The notes beneath the pieces were generated by a model. That model searched no databases. It worked only from the letters and a program-made list of their open reading frames with translations, and was not told the origin of the DNA. A program made the position numbers and the translations under genes. Of a DNA stretch of 64,000 nt, positions 8,836 through 20,800 are shown one piece after another. Positions within the stretch are counted from its first letter, which is position 1. Each line of letters starts with the position of its first letter. This DNA is from Rebecca billardiae RCC1528 (Eukaryota > Haptophyta), in the NCBI GenBank assembly GCA_965240325.2, contig OZ251224.1, forward strand, positions 3,224,001 to 3,288,000. The letters run 5' to 3'.

Positions 8836-9675
8836 CTACGACTGCAGCTGCTTGGCCATCGCGAGCAGCGTCGCTTCGGCTGTGGAGACCTCGAGCTTGG
8901 AGCCGGAGTTGGCAGAAGCGACGCGCGTCACTCTGCTGGGCTGCGTCCACACCGTCTCGAAGCCTAGGCGCTCGTAGAGCTTGACGGCGGGCGTGTTCAG
9001 CTCCTCCACGAGGAGCCACAGATCATCGCCGCCCCAGCCATCCGCCGAGCCAACCAGCTCCTCGCAGCTCTTGACCAGCCGCGCACCAAGCCCCGTGCCG
9101 CGCGTGTCAGGGCGGACTGCCAGGTTGGACAGGACTGGCCGGACGGCTTGGGTCTCGAGGAATGCGCTGGAGAGCTCAGCCAGTGAAGCTTTCCGGTATT
9201 GGCTGCGCTCACGCCCGCCCATCCCCGCGAACTTGTCACTGAAGAACGTCTCCGCCTGCTCCCGATCCCAGAAGGCATTCGCGATCGGATCGATAACCGT
9301 CATCTCGACGCCGGCGCATCCGAGGATGCTCTCGCCGTCGTGGGCGATGAGCAACGCCGACGGGAAGCGCCGTTTACCCGTGAGCTCTGCATACCGCCGG
9401 TCAAAATCTCGCTGGTGCTCGTCCGACAGCTGGCCAACCTGCTCATCGGAGAGCTGGTCAAAGCTCGGCCAGAACGCGCGCGCGAAGAAGCCGGCGGCAT
9501 CCTTAATGACGCCATCGCCGACAGCGCGCTCGATGGTCACCTCGGTGGTCGACAGCACGGCGTGGGCTCGATGGGCACGTGGATGCCGTGCGATCGGAGC
9601 GTGCAACGCCCTGCTGCTGTGCAGAGCAATGGCGCAAGGGGAGAGGACGAGTGCGGCGAGGATTGCGCACACCAT
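8836..9675 (-). CDS. GNAT-family N-acetyltransferase with N-terminal leader
   Basis: This is a 279-residue protein from the ATG at 9675; an in-frame GTG at 9705 is not used. The first about 20 residues (MVCAILAALVLSPCAIALHS) look like a signal peptide. They are followed by a His/Arg/Ala-rich stretch without acidic residues, the arrangement expected of a bipartite plastid leader in algae with secondary plastids. The GNAT acetyl-CoA binding motif A is clear at about residues 185-200 (VRPDTRGTGLGARLV), and the usual end motif NTPAVKLYERLGFETV follows. The acceptor substrate cannot be told from sequence. Plastid location is inference. The gene converges with phytochelatin synthase and is head-to-head, 99 bp apart, with the RUN-like gene. 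Confidence 0.82.
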   Translation of the reverse strand: MVCAILAALVLSPCAIALHSSRALHAPIARHPRAHRAHAVLSTTEVTIERAVGDGVIKDAAGFFARAFWPSFDQLSDEQVGQLSDEHQRDFDRRYAELTGKRRFPSALLIAHDGESILGCAGVEMTVIDPIANAFWDREQAETFFSDKFAGMGGRERSQYRKASLAELSSAFLETQAVRPVLSNLAVRPDTRGTGLGARLVKSCEELVGSADGWGGDDLWLLVEELNTPAVKLYERLGFETVWTQPSRVTRVASANSGSKLEVSTAEATLLAMAKQLQS

Positions 9676-9774
9676 CGTGGCGAGCGATGCTTCGCGCCAC
9701 GCCACGCGATTTCGTTGTCCTCGCCTTCAGAAATGATTTCTGGCGCGAAATCACAGGGACGGGTTGAACGCAGG
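9676..9774. promoter_or_regulatory. 99 bp bidirectional promoter with E2F-like site
   Basis: This is the entire space between two opposing start codons. It holds TGGCGCGAAA at 9741-9750, whose reverse complement TTTCGCGCCA fits the E2F/DP consensus (TTTSSCGC). Just beside it is a near-palindrome, CAGAAATGATTTCTG. Shared cell-cycle control of both genes is possible but unproven. Confidence 0.4.
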
Positions 9775-11328
9775 ATGGCGTCGACCTCGGAGAGCGGGGC
9801 GAGAGAAAGTGACGAGGAGTACGCGCTGAGGCTCCAGCAGCAGGAGGACGAGCTCGCTCGGCAGACAACATCCGAGGTTGAGAACGACGAGGCCATCGCG
9901 CGCGAGCTGGCGGCGCTGGACGTGCAAGCGGCAACCGTGCCGGATGCGGCTGCGCCAAGCGCCGAGCGAGCCGCGACGCAGGGGGACGAGGACCTGGCAC
10001 GCAGCCTGCAGGAGGAGGAGAAGCGAGCATCACGGCCAGCGCCACCCGTCGCGCACGCGTACCCTGCCATCGACCCCAGGCGCACACACCCCAGCGTCGT
10101 CCAAGCATATCGGCTGGTGAGCGACTTGGAGGCGATCGTGAGCGAGGTTGGCAAGTGGTTCGAATCGCGCATCGAGGAGGCGCTGCGAGCCGGGCAGGTC
10201 ACCGCACCGCCGGCTGCGGCACCAGCGCAGGCCTCCGCGGCGGGCCCCGCCGGCGAGCCCGCTGCGAACGGGGCAGCTCCGCCCGTGACTGCCAACGGGA
10301 CGGCCCCACCCGCGAACGGAACGGCGAGCAGCATCTACGGGCAGAGCCGGGCGGAGTATGTCGTCCCGGTGAGCGCGCGCGCCGCGCCGTGCGCGGCGCG
10401 GGCGCCCGCCGGGCCCGGGGCGCTGACGGCTGGCGCGCCGCGCGGATGCTGCCTGCGCCGCGCTTGTGCGCAGGAGGTCGACGACGACCAGGATCTGCCC
10501 GCCGCGTCCGCCGGGACGATCGGAGACCTGTCGGCCGGGCCGCGCGTGCTCAAGTCTCGACCGGAGGTCGAGCTGGTGGCGTTCGGGGACGAGGTGGTGG
10601 GGTCGGCGGCGGACGCGGTGCGGATGGACGGGGCGCTGGAGGAGCTGATACTCGGCCGGCTGTGCGGGCTGCTCCAGGCCATGCTCTCCGACGGGCTGAT
10701 GCAGCCCCTGCTGGGCGGTCTCTTCCAGGGCGGCGCGCGCTCGGCCTGGTCGCTCTTCGAGGCGTGGGCAAACCTGATCGAGAGCCGGTGCGAGTCGACG
10801 ATGGGCGAGCAGGAGCGCGTCAAGCCGAGCGTGTGCCTGATCGGGCTGCTCAAGGCAATCCGACGGATCTCGCAGCTCTACGATGAGCAGCTCACGCAGC
10901 GGCCCCAGCTGCCACCGCCGTACGAGTTCAAGTTCCGCGCGCTTGTGTGCTACGGGTTGAAGTGCGCGCACCCGGCGACACGCACGCGCGTGAGCGCGCG
11001 ACACATCCGCGATGCGGTGGCTGCACGACTCAGCGCCCGGGCGTCCCACGCGCACCGCTGCCGCCCGGCCCCGCCGCGCAGCGTGGGCGAGCTGCACGAG
11101 TGGTTCGCCATGCTCGCCCTCGATGGCCCCGCCGACCGCATCTTCGACTGGTACGACAGCGACGCGTTCCTCACGATGCGCGAGGCGGTGCTGGTCGCAG
11201 CCGAGAAGCTCGTGCCGCTCGCGTCGGAGCAGTTCCGGCTACCGCTGCAAATCGAGTGCAAGGCGATCACGCGCGATGGAGGGCTGTACTGCTTCGCCGC
11301 GCAGCAAGAGGCCCATGCGTGGCTATGA
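9775..11328 (+). CDS. RUN-domain-like protein with acidic helical motifs
   Basis: Proposed exons are 9775-10368, 10474-10961 and 11082-11328, giving 442 residues. Both introns (105 and 120 bp; GTGAGC and GTGCGC donors, GCAG acceptors) are multiples of three without stops, so an unspliced reading is also open. The intron sequence reads as Ala/Arg/Cys junk, which supports splicing. Residues about 5-90 hold three copies of a short acidic motif (SDEEYALRLQ, NDEAIARELA, DEDLARSLQ), reminiscent of ubiquitin-interacting-type helices. Residues about 248-440 resemble a RUN domain, an all-helical module that binds small GTPases in membrane traffic, ending in YDSDAFLTMREAVLVAAEKL. The fold assignment is tentative. 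The linker between is low-complexity Pro/Ala/Gly. Confidence 0.65.
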   Translation: MASTSESGARESDEEYALRLQQQEDELARQTTSEVENDEAIARELAALDVQAATVPDAAAPSAERAATQGDEDLARSLQEEEKRASRPAPPVAHAYPAIDPRRTHPSVVQAYRLVSDLEAIVSEVGKWFESRIEEALRAGQVTAPPAAAPAQASAAGPAGEPAANGAAPPVTANGTAPPANGTASSIYGQSRAEYVVPVSARAAPCAARAPAGPGALTAGAPRGCCLRRACAQEVDDDQDLPAASAGTIGDLSAGPRVLKSRPEVELVAFGDEVVGSAADAVRMDGALEELILGRLCGLLQAMLSDGLMQPLLGGLFQGGARSAWSLFEAWANLIESRCESTMGEQERVKPSVCLIGLLKAIRRISQLYDEQLTQRPQLPPPYEFKFRALVCYGLKCAHPATRTRVSARHIRDAVAARLSARASHAHRCRPAPPRSVGELHEWFAMLALDGPADRIFDWYDSDAFLTMREAVLVAAEKLVPLASEQFRLPLQIECKAITRDGGLYCFAAQQEAHAWL

Positions 11329-11887
11329 TGTGCTCCTGACAACCACGCTCCGAAGTCGCCGTGTCGGCTGTGCGCGTTCGGCGTTGGCTGCGCTGCGTCC
11401 GGGCTCCGTGAGGTCCCGTATATTGTCAGACCATGTCGGCCCGGCAGGCCGACTCTGAAATGAGGATGATCATCTGCCGTGCCGAGCAGCGCGGCTATCA
11501 CGCCAGCAGCCACGACCCCTGAATGACCGCGTGAGTGAATCCGCCGGACTGCCATGCACTGCGACTGCCAGTGGCAGTGGCGTACCGTTACCGTGCCCGT
11601 GGTTGATCGGCATTCGGCTCAATCGGCTCTGCTAACTGCTTATAGTTACTCTTACCGCGAATACGGCGCGAATGCCGGGCGGAGTCGATCCGGGACCGGG
11701 ACACTGCTGACTGTCAGCTTCGTCAGCGGCTGAGCCCGTGCCACTCGGCACGCTCCTAAGTCGGATCAGGATGGCGCGGGTGTTCATCCGGCCTGCTACA
11801 CACAGGCTGAGGTGCGAGCCCGGATGCCGACAGTGACCGCGCCTCAGCCCGGATCGTACTGTGAGCGAGTAGCGCACATTATCAAAA
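11329..11887. other. Convergent intergenic spacer
   Basis: This spacer lies between the 3' ends of the RUN-like and dynein genes. No gene, repeat or RNA was recognised in it. Confidence 0.5.
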
Positions 11888-14800
11888 TCAGTCCTTACTG
11901 CAGAGCAGGCATACGCCGCGCAGGACCCACTTATTTGGCGGGTCCTCCGTGCGCAGCTCAATGGAGGTGACGAAGTTGAGGCCCGTGCGCTTCGGCGTCT
12001 TGTACAGCGGGCAGACGTACGCTTCGTTCGGGTTGGTCCGCTTGTTGACGCTGAGCACCGCGGCGATGTGGATGACAGGCAGCTGCGCGTACAGCACCTT
12101 CGGGTCCGAGTCGACAAGGCGCTCCTTCGCCTTGTCCCACTTGCACCCGTCGAGGAAGAGCCCGTGGATATACACTCCCTCCTCGGGCCCTCTTCTGAGC
12201 TCGTCCTTCTCCTGCGGGCGGCGGAACGGATGCGCGCGAGCGGCATGGCGCGCGGGTCAGCTCCCGGTCGCGGACGCATGCGGGCGGCGCCGTGCGCGCG
12301 CCGTGATCGCGCCGGGCGCGCGCGCTCACGTATTTGAGCACCTCCGAGTAGTCGACCATGTCGTCCAGCGCCCAGTTCTCCTTGGCGTGCCTTCTGCACA
12401 CCTCCTGCCGGTTGGCCGTGAGGAAGCCCTGCGGGTTGAAGAAGCCCGTCAGCCAGAACGCGAGCGGTCGGTTCGTATGCAGCCAGCTGGACAGCTGCTC
12501 GTACCGTGAGAGGATGTTGACCCACCACAGGCCGATGTTGGGCATGACGAGCTGCGACACCTTCTGCCACAGCTCGGGCACGCGCGCCATGAACAGCGCG
12601 TCGAGCATCTGCGCCAGCTCGGCCGACATGACGATGGTGCCTGTGCGAGCGCGCACACGGCGCGGGGAGAAGGCGCGGTGAGGCGGTGCGCCGCGCACGC
12701 TCGCGCGCGTGCACGCTCGCGCGCGCGCCAGGCTGGGCGGCGGGAGCTCCGGCGCGGCCTGCCCGCGCGCGCACCGGCGATCGCCAGCTTGAGGTTGATC
12801 AGCATCCGGCGCACGACGGAGAGCACCTTCTGCAGGCGGTCGACCTCCTGCGAGAGGCAGATGTTAAGCGGCCGGCCCATCCCGCCGATCGCCTTGATCT
12901 GCGCGTTCACCTCGTCGCGCACAAAGTCGCTGGGCAGCTTGGCCTGCAGGTCCTCGGCCTGCTTGAGCACGATCTCCTCGCGCGTGAGCCCGCCGCCGCC
13001 GCCCGACTCCTTCGGCTGCACGTTGAGGATCGTCTCGAGCACCTGCTTCGTCTGCATCGTCCGGTACGCAAGGTCCGCGTTCGTGTGCAGCCCAAACACC
13101 TCCGGGTTGTCAATGTGCGGCAGCTGCTCGATCGCCTTGCGGAAGGTCTCGATGTCGTTCACGTTGCCTGCGCCGCGGCCGCGCGGCAGCGGCGTGAGCA
13201 CGAGCGCGCGAGCGGTGCGCACCATACTACGCGCGCGCGCGCGTGCCGGGCGCGACAACGGGCAGCCCCGCTAGCGCGCGCGCGCGCGTGCGCGCCGCGC
13301 CCGGGTCGGGCGCGGTCGGGCGCGCACCGGTCGTCGGGATGTTATACCGCAGGTTGCCCAGCTCGTAGAAGGAGAAGGTGGGCTGCAGGATGCGCGAGGT
13401 GAGCCACGCGAGGCCGTACGTGTTGAACAGCCGCCGGTCCCAGTCGTCCGTGATGCGCCCGCCGTACTGCACCTCGCACACCATGTAGTTCACCACGATC
13501 CAGTCGACCGGCCGCTTCTTGGTCTCGACGTCGGAGAGATGGTTCTGCATGAACTGCACGGACGCGGAGAGGTCGGACTGGTTGAACTCGTACGGCACGT
13601 TGAAGCCGAGCGGGCCGAACTTGCGCCGCTCCTGCACGATCGTGTGCATGAAGCACAGCGCGTACAGCATGCTCTTCCACTGCGGCTGCGACACCGCGTC
13701 GAGCACGTCCTGGTTGAGCCACGCGTAGGACGCCTTGAGGCCGGCGCGGATGCCGGACGGCGCCTCGTTCGTGATCTTGATCGAGAGCTGGAGCAGCCCG
13801 ATGGGGAACTTGGGGTGCGGCTCGCAGGTGATCCACAGCCGGAACGACGGGTTCACCGCCTCGTCGAACTTGAGGATCGTCTGCTCCACCTCCACCATGA
13901 ACTTGAGCCCCAGGTGGCAGTTCTGCAGCATCACCCACGAGCCGTTGGCCGTGCCGGTCGCAATCAGCTTGCGCGCGGCCGGCTCCTGCCCCTGGCCCAT
14001 CGAGATGGACTGGACCAGCTTCTTCTTCTTCTTCGCCAGCTCCATGATGATGCCCGTCGGGTCGGCGCCCTGCGAGAGCAGCGCGATCAGCGGGCACGCC
14101 GCCGACGCCTCCTCCTCCGTCGCGCGCAGGTCGAGCGGCCGCGAGTCGGTGAAGCGCTGCCCGATCGTGTCAGAGATGTACGCGTTCACCGAGAGCAGCG
14201 TGCGGTCGTCGCGCAGGCAGCGCACGACGAGCAGCCGCTCGAAGAGGTCGAGCCGGTCGTCGAACTCGGGGATCTTCACCACCTCCGGCGTGTCCTCGTC
14301 GTACCAGTGCTTCCACAGCTGGTCGTTGCGCGAGAACGAGTCGGTGATGTCGCGCAGCACCGGCACGGTGCGCGAGAGCTGGATCAGGTTGAGCCACGCG
14401 GCGTCGGGCAGCCAGCCGACGGGCTTCTGGCGCTCGGACTTGATGTCGAGCGCGCCGCCCGCCTTGAGCAGGCACTGCACGTACGCCGTCGACAGCCGCT
14501 CCGCCGTGCTCTCGATCTTCATTGTGAGCATCAGCACCCACACCAGACGGTGCGACTCGAAGAGGCCGCGCTGCACGTACGACGTCACGTAGAAAGTCAT
14601 GTACTCGATCACCGCGGCGATGCGCTTCGAGGCGAGCATGTTGTTCGTCTTCTCCGAGTTGTCGATGGAGTAGTCGAAGAGCCCGAGGAACTGCACCAGC
14701 GACGTCTGGTACATCGGGTTGATGTTCGCCATGTCCGTGATCAGGAAGTAGAGCAGCGAGCCGCGCGTCGCGACCGGCCGGTACTCCTCTCGCGCCACGT

Positions 14801-17800
14801 TGATGCGCCGGTCCGTGTCGGCGGCGTTGGCGAGCTTCTCCTTGACCTCGGCGGAGGTGGTCTTGGTGTTGTTCAGCACCTCGATCAGCTCGGTGTCGTC
14901 GAGCAGGTTGCCCGTCGAGTTCGCCAGCCGGAAGAGCAGGTCGTCCTCGAGCTGCTTGAGGATCTTCTGGTTGGAGTTGACGTCCTCGACCAGCTTCTGC
15001 CGCTGCTCCTCGAGCTCGGCGCGCTCGTGCTGCAGCGTGCGCGCGAGCAGCTGCTGCTCGAGGCCGAGGATGGTGACGGTGAAGTTGATCACCGTGAGCT
15101 GCGCGCACAGCTCGGGCGAGAAGTGCGGGTTCGCCAGCTTCGACGTGAGGAAGAGTCGGAAGGTCTCGGTGTACTCGCACTCCTTGTCCGCGAGCACGAT
15201 CACGAGCGCGCGCCCCTTGCGCTGCACCTGCTTGTCGAGCACGGGGTCGATGATCGGGTCGAGCTCCTCCTCGACGTTCTCGATGATCAGCGGCGTGCCC
15301 ATCGACATGCCCTCCTCCAGGTGGTTGCGGAACTTCTTCTCGAGCAGCGACGTCACCTTGAGCCCGTTCACTTCCTCGCGCGTCTTGAGCCAGTTGAGGC
15401 CCTGCCCCTGCGGGTCGATGAGCAGCGGCCACTTGGACGAGCGCGTGACCATGATGCCGTTCTGCACGGAGAGCTCGTCGGAGGGCAGCCCCTCGAGCGC
15501 CCAGTCGCCCACCGTCGACTCGTCCGCCATGAACTTGGTGACGCTCAGCTCCTCCGTCACCGGGATCGCGCGCGTCTTGCAGTCGTTGTAGAAGCGCTCC
15601 TGCAGCAGCATGCGGAACTCGGCGTTGAACGGGCCGACGTACTCGACGAACGCGCACGAGAGCGCGACGTCGCCGGTGAGCCGGCGGATCTCGTCGGCGA
15701 ACGCCTCGGAGAGGTGGGTCCACCGGTCACGCTCGCCCGCCAGCCCGTTGATCAGCTTGTTCGCCGAGTCCATCCGGCGCTGCGTCGCGTCCGCGTCGTC
15801 CTGGATCCGCTGCTTGGTCGCCATCGCGTCGTCGAACTGCACCTGCATCTGGTGCAGCTCGGCCTGCACCGAGTCGAGCTCGCTCTGCGCCTTGTCGAGC
15901 TTGGCGTTCGCCACCTTGAGCTTGCTCTCCGCGATGCGCAGCTGCTCCATCTTCGGCTTCACCACCTTGGCGATCGTCGTGTACATGTCCATCGCGCGCA
16001 CCCACGTGCACAGCCCCGCCACGTTGCCCGACGCCTTCTTCGCGTCCTCGTACGTGAAGTCCTCCGCCGAGATGTACGGGTGGAGCACCTCGATGGTCTC
16101 GTCGTTGATCGCGTCGCGGTCGAAGTTCATGATGTCGTCGAGGAACGTCGACTTGCCCATCATCGGCAGCGCGAGCGACCACGACGACTCGAGCGTCCAC
16201 CGCTCCTTGGGCTTGACGAGCGCAGGCGCGACGATGTCGCCGCCCATCAGGATGAGCACGCAGTCGAAGATGCGCCGGATGATCTCGGGCGGCGACTTGA
16301 GCTGCTTGAGCAGCTGGATGTCCTTCGCGTTGATCGCCTTGAGCGCGTTCTCCGCCTCGTCCAGCGCGGGCTGCGCCGCCGCCAGGTCGCGCTCGACGTC
16401 GGCCTTCTGCCCAGCGATCACGTCGGCCTCGGCGGCGAGCACGTCCTTCACGCCCTGCACCTCCGCCTTCTTCTTCTCCGCCTTGGCCGTGTTGGTGGTG
16501 ATCTCCTGCAGCAGCACGGCGGACTTCTCCTGCGCGATGACCAGCCCCTTCTCCTTCTCCTTCAGCTCCACCTTCATCTTGCTCACGTCCTCGCCCGCCT
16601 CGACCAGCTTCGTCAGCCCCGTGTTGATGTTGGACGCGAGCATCTCGACGTGCTCCACCTTGCGCTTGTACACGTCCTGGTACGCGCTGATGAACGAGAG
16701 GAACGACTTGGGCGTGACGTACGCGTACCGGCGGTAGCGCTCGAAGTACTCGGCGGTCGAGTCGCGCACCGCGTTGTGCGTGTGCGCCATGTGCGTGATC
16801 AGCGCCGCGCGCACGTCGGGCGGCGCCTGCAGCTTGGAGAAGGTCGAGAGCCCGGACGAGGCGACGTCGACGAGCGCCTGCTCGGGCCACGGCAGGAACC
16901 AGTCGATCGTGCAGTTGTTGATCAGCCCGGGGAACTTCTGCGCGCGGTCGCGGAACTTGGAGCCGACGGGCGAGAAGCAGAGCACGAGGTGCAGGTTGGC
17001 GCGCACGCGCTTCAGGAAGAAGGCCCACAGGTCGTCCGCCGTCGGCTCGACGCCCTTGAACACCTCCGAGTAGGGCCGCGCGATCTCGCCGAGGATGCCG
17101 TCCATCTCGTCGCGCGCGAACAGGTTGGGCAGCTCGCCCGTGTTGAGGAAGATGTTGAGGTACTCGAGGAAGACCTCCTCCTTGATCTCCTTGTCGGTGA
17201 ACATGAACGAGCACGGCCGGTTCAGCACGCCCGCCGTGCGGTACATCGGCTTGAAGTCGTCGAGCAGGTTGTTCACGTTGTACTGCTTGGTGAGCGTGAT
17301 CTGCGAGATGGTCGCGTCGGCGATGAAGGACGCGAGCCGCGTGAGCGACTGCTTGCCCGAGCCGCCGACGCCGACGAGGAGGGCCGAGCCGCGCGGCGAG
17401 CGGATGATGCGCGAGATGCGCATAAAGTGCGCGAGCGCGTCGTCAAAGAGCACCAGCTCGACCGCCTGCAGCTTGTTCACCTCCTTGAAGCGCTTCATGT
17501 ACCCGCCGATCACCTCGCGCAGCACGCCAAAGTCGCTCTCCGGCACGGGCTCGTACACCTTGGGCGGCGGCAGCTCCTCGCCCGTCTCGGGGTCCTCGGG
17601 CGCGGGGCGGAGGAAGTCGACGAAGTACGCGGGCGCGAGCTTGTGGAAGCCCTTTGCGCCGCCGAGCTTCTCCTCGATCAGCTTGGTGACGCACGCGTCG
17701 AACCACGCCTTGTCGTCTGAGTCGATCAGCCGGTCCTGGAAGACGCGCGTCGCCTCGTGCCGCCACAGCTTGATCAGCAGCGCGTCCGAGTCGATCACCT

Positions 17801-20800
17801 CGTGCACGGGGCACGTGAAGATGCCCTGGAAGACGCGCGAGAGGTCTCGCAGGTTGAAGATGTAGTGGAACTTGGACGGCGTCGGCAGCATCCGCGCCTT
17901 CACCGCGTCCCACACCGAGATCGTCAGCTCGACCAGCCGGCGCGAGAGCGAGATCACGTCCTCGCCGATCTCGGGCCCGCCCTCGGCGCCGGCGCCCTCG
18001 CGGAAGTGCACGCGCACCATCGAGCCGAAGATCTGCGAGATGGAGAGCTGCGACGGCAGCGGCACGTTCATCACGTGGAAGTGGCGCTTTGCGCGGTTCG
18101 GGATGTCCTGCTTGCCGCCGCCCGGGTGCAGCATGCAGCCGAGCACGAGCAGGTCGACGATCTGCATGATCTCGCCCGGCTTCTGCAGGTTGTACAGCCC
18201 GCCCTGCTCGATCAGCTGCCGCACGATCTCGAGCGTCGGCTGGTCGCCCCACGTGTTGATCTCGGGCATCGAGATGTCGTCGACAAAGACGAGCATGTCC
18301 TTGCCGCCCGGCGGGCCGAACGTCTTGCCCTGCCGCTTCTCGACCGAGCCCTCGATCGTCTTCTGGAAGATGAGCGGCGTGGTCGCGGCCGAGAAGGAGA
18401 TCTTCTTCGAGAGCACCGCCGACGGGTCCTGCTTGGCGAGCACCTGCAGGATGCACGTCGTCTTGGCGGTGCCCGGCCCGCCGATCAGCAGCACGGCGCG
18501 GTTGCGCGCGAGCGAGGTCTGCAGCGTGAAGAGCGTGCGCGCCGAGTCGACCGTGGGGATCGTGAGCGTGGGGAAGTCGGCGGCGAGGTCGGTGCCGTCG
18601 TAGTTCCACTCGGGCACGCGCGCGTCCCAGTGCGACCACTCGCACGTCGCCTCGTCGACAAAGAAGTCGTACACAGTCTCGTCGTCGTCGGCGCCCGGCC
18701 CGGCGCCGGCGGGCATCGCGAGGTCCTGCTCGCGCAGGAACGCGTCCACGCGCATGCGGTCGGCCGGCTCGAGCGTGCCGCCCACGGTCCAGATGAGCGC
18801 GTACGTGAAGATGCGCATCACCTGCTCCTCCGACAGCGTCTCCGCCGCCGGCATCGACGGCAGCAGCCCCTCGAGCAGCGTGCACATGGACTGGAGCAGC
18901 GCGATCGGCGCGCACGCCATCTTGGGCGCGCACTCCTTGCGCACGAAGTCGAGCAGCGGGTCGACGTACGCCTCGAAGAGCGGGCGGAGCGCCGCGCCCG
19001 CCGCGGCCGGCTCGAGCTGGTCGCACCAAGACGCCACGAACGGCGCCCAGCCCAGGTCCAGGTCGGAGATGTAGATGATGCCCGCGCGCGACACGGTCGC
19101 GGGCGACGCGTTGCGCAGGTCCTCGACCTCGAAGTTGAGCGTCACGTTCGGCCGCAGCATGGGGATGCGGTCGTTGTTCGCGAGCGTGAGGATCTTGTTG
19201 TCGTCCATCACCGTGTTCAGGTTCTCGATCCAGATCGCGTCGACCGGGCCGTCGAGCACGAGCCAGGTGAAGTTCTTGCGGTCCTTGTTCGCCTTGCGCC
19301 ACAGCTGCGCAAAGATGCCCTCTGTCCACTCGTTGGCGATCACGTCGAGCGCGCCGAACATCTGCGGCGAGGTGATCGCCTTGGGGTTCATGCGCGACTC
19401 GCGGTGCGGCTGGCCGACCATCGGCGGCAGGTCGAGCGACGGCGTGCAGCTCGTGAGCGCCTTGTGCAGCACCTCCGTGATGCGCGTCTTGCCGACGCCC
19501 GACGGCCCGACCGACATGACCGAGTGCCGCACGAGCGCCATCTCGTACACCTGCACGATCTTGAGCACCCACCCCTCGTGGTCCTGCAGCCCGAGCCCGG
19601 CGACCACGCTGGCGATCGCCTCCTCCACCTCCTTGTGCTTCTTCTTCTCCGCGTACATGCCGGGGAAGAGGTCCTCGATCGTCGACATGAAGAGCGGCAC
19701 GTCCTCGGCCACAAACTTGGAGAGGTTCATGTCGCGCAGCGAGCGCATCAGCAGCTCGAGCTCAGGCTTCTCCTGCTGCTGCCGCTTGGACGCGCCGGCG
19801 GTGCGCAGCACCGCGAGGATGTTGCGCAGCCCAAAGTCGTAGTGCGCCTGCTTCGAGAGCTGCTCCTCGCACAGCCGGTACAGCACGTTGAACTTCTTCG
19901 CGCACAGCACGGCGTCCTTGTACCCGCACGCGACCAGCTTCACCTTCATGATGATCTCGCGGTCGGGCACCATCATCGTCACGCCGCGGAAGAGCGACTT
20001 GAGGTTCTCGGGCAGCTCCTGCCGGCCGGCGTACCCCGGGTTCATCGTGATGAAGAAGCCCACCTCCTTGTCCAGCGCGATCACCTGCCCGTCGGTGAAC
20101 TGGAACGTCTTGCGGTCCTCGCGGATCGCGATCAGCACCGACATCACCTGCTGCGCGACGACCGAGAGCACCTCGAGGTCGATGCGGTTGAACTCGTCGA
20201 AGCAGCCCCAGCAGCCGGACTGCGCGAGGCCCTTGAGGATGTTGCCCATGATCCGGTAGTCCATCTGGTCCGAGCAGTTCGTCACGACGACGTACTTGCC
20301 GAGCGTGCAGCCCATGTCCTTGGTCGTCTCCGTCTTGCCCGTGCCGGCCGGGCCGGCGGGCGCGCCGCCGAGGAACATGCCGAGCGCCTGCGCGAGCGTG
20401 ATGTAGCAGCGGTCGGTGAGCGGCGTGATGACGAGCCGCTCCTTCACGCCGAGGTACTCGTTGCAGTACTTGAAGTCGACGTCCGCTACCGAGATCATCG
20501 CGTAGTCGAGGTCGTACCGCCAGTAGAAGCGCGCCTGCTTCTGCCACTCGAAGTCCTCCGTGTCGCGCACCTTGCGCTTCACAATCTCCTCCCACACGTC
20601 GCGCTGGTGCACGTCGACGGTGATCATCGTCTCGATCTTGCGCCGCGTCCACGCGCCGAGCGCGCGCAGCGCCTCGTCCGGCTGCAGGTTCATCGCCACC
20701 AGCTCGTTGAGCCGCGCCTGGTTCTTCTTGTTGGTCTGCGACATGATGCCGCGCTCCGACTTTGAGCGGTACAGCGCGTCCTCGCAGTCGCCCGTCCACT

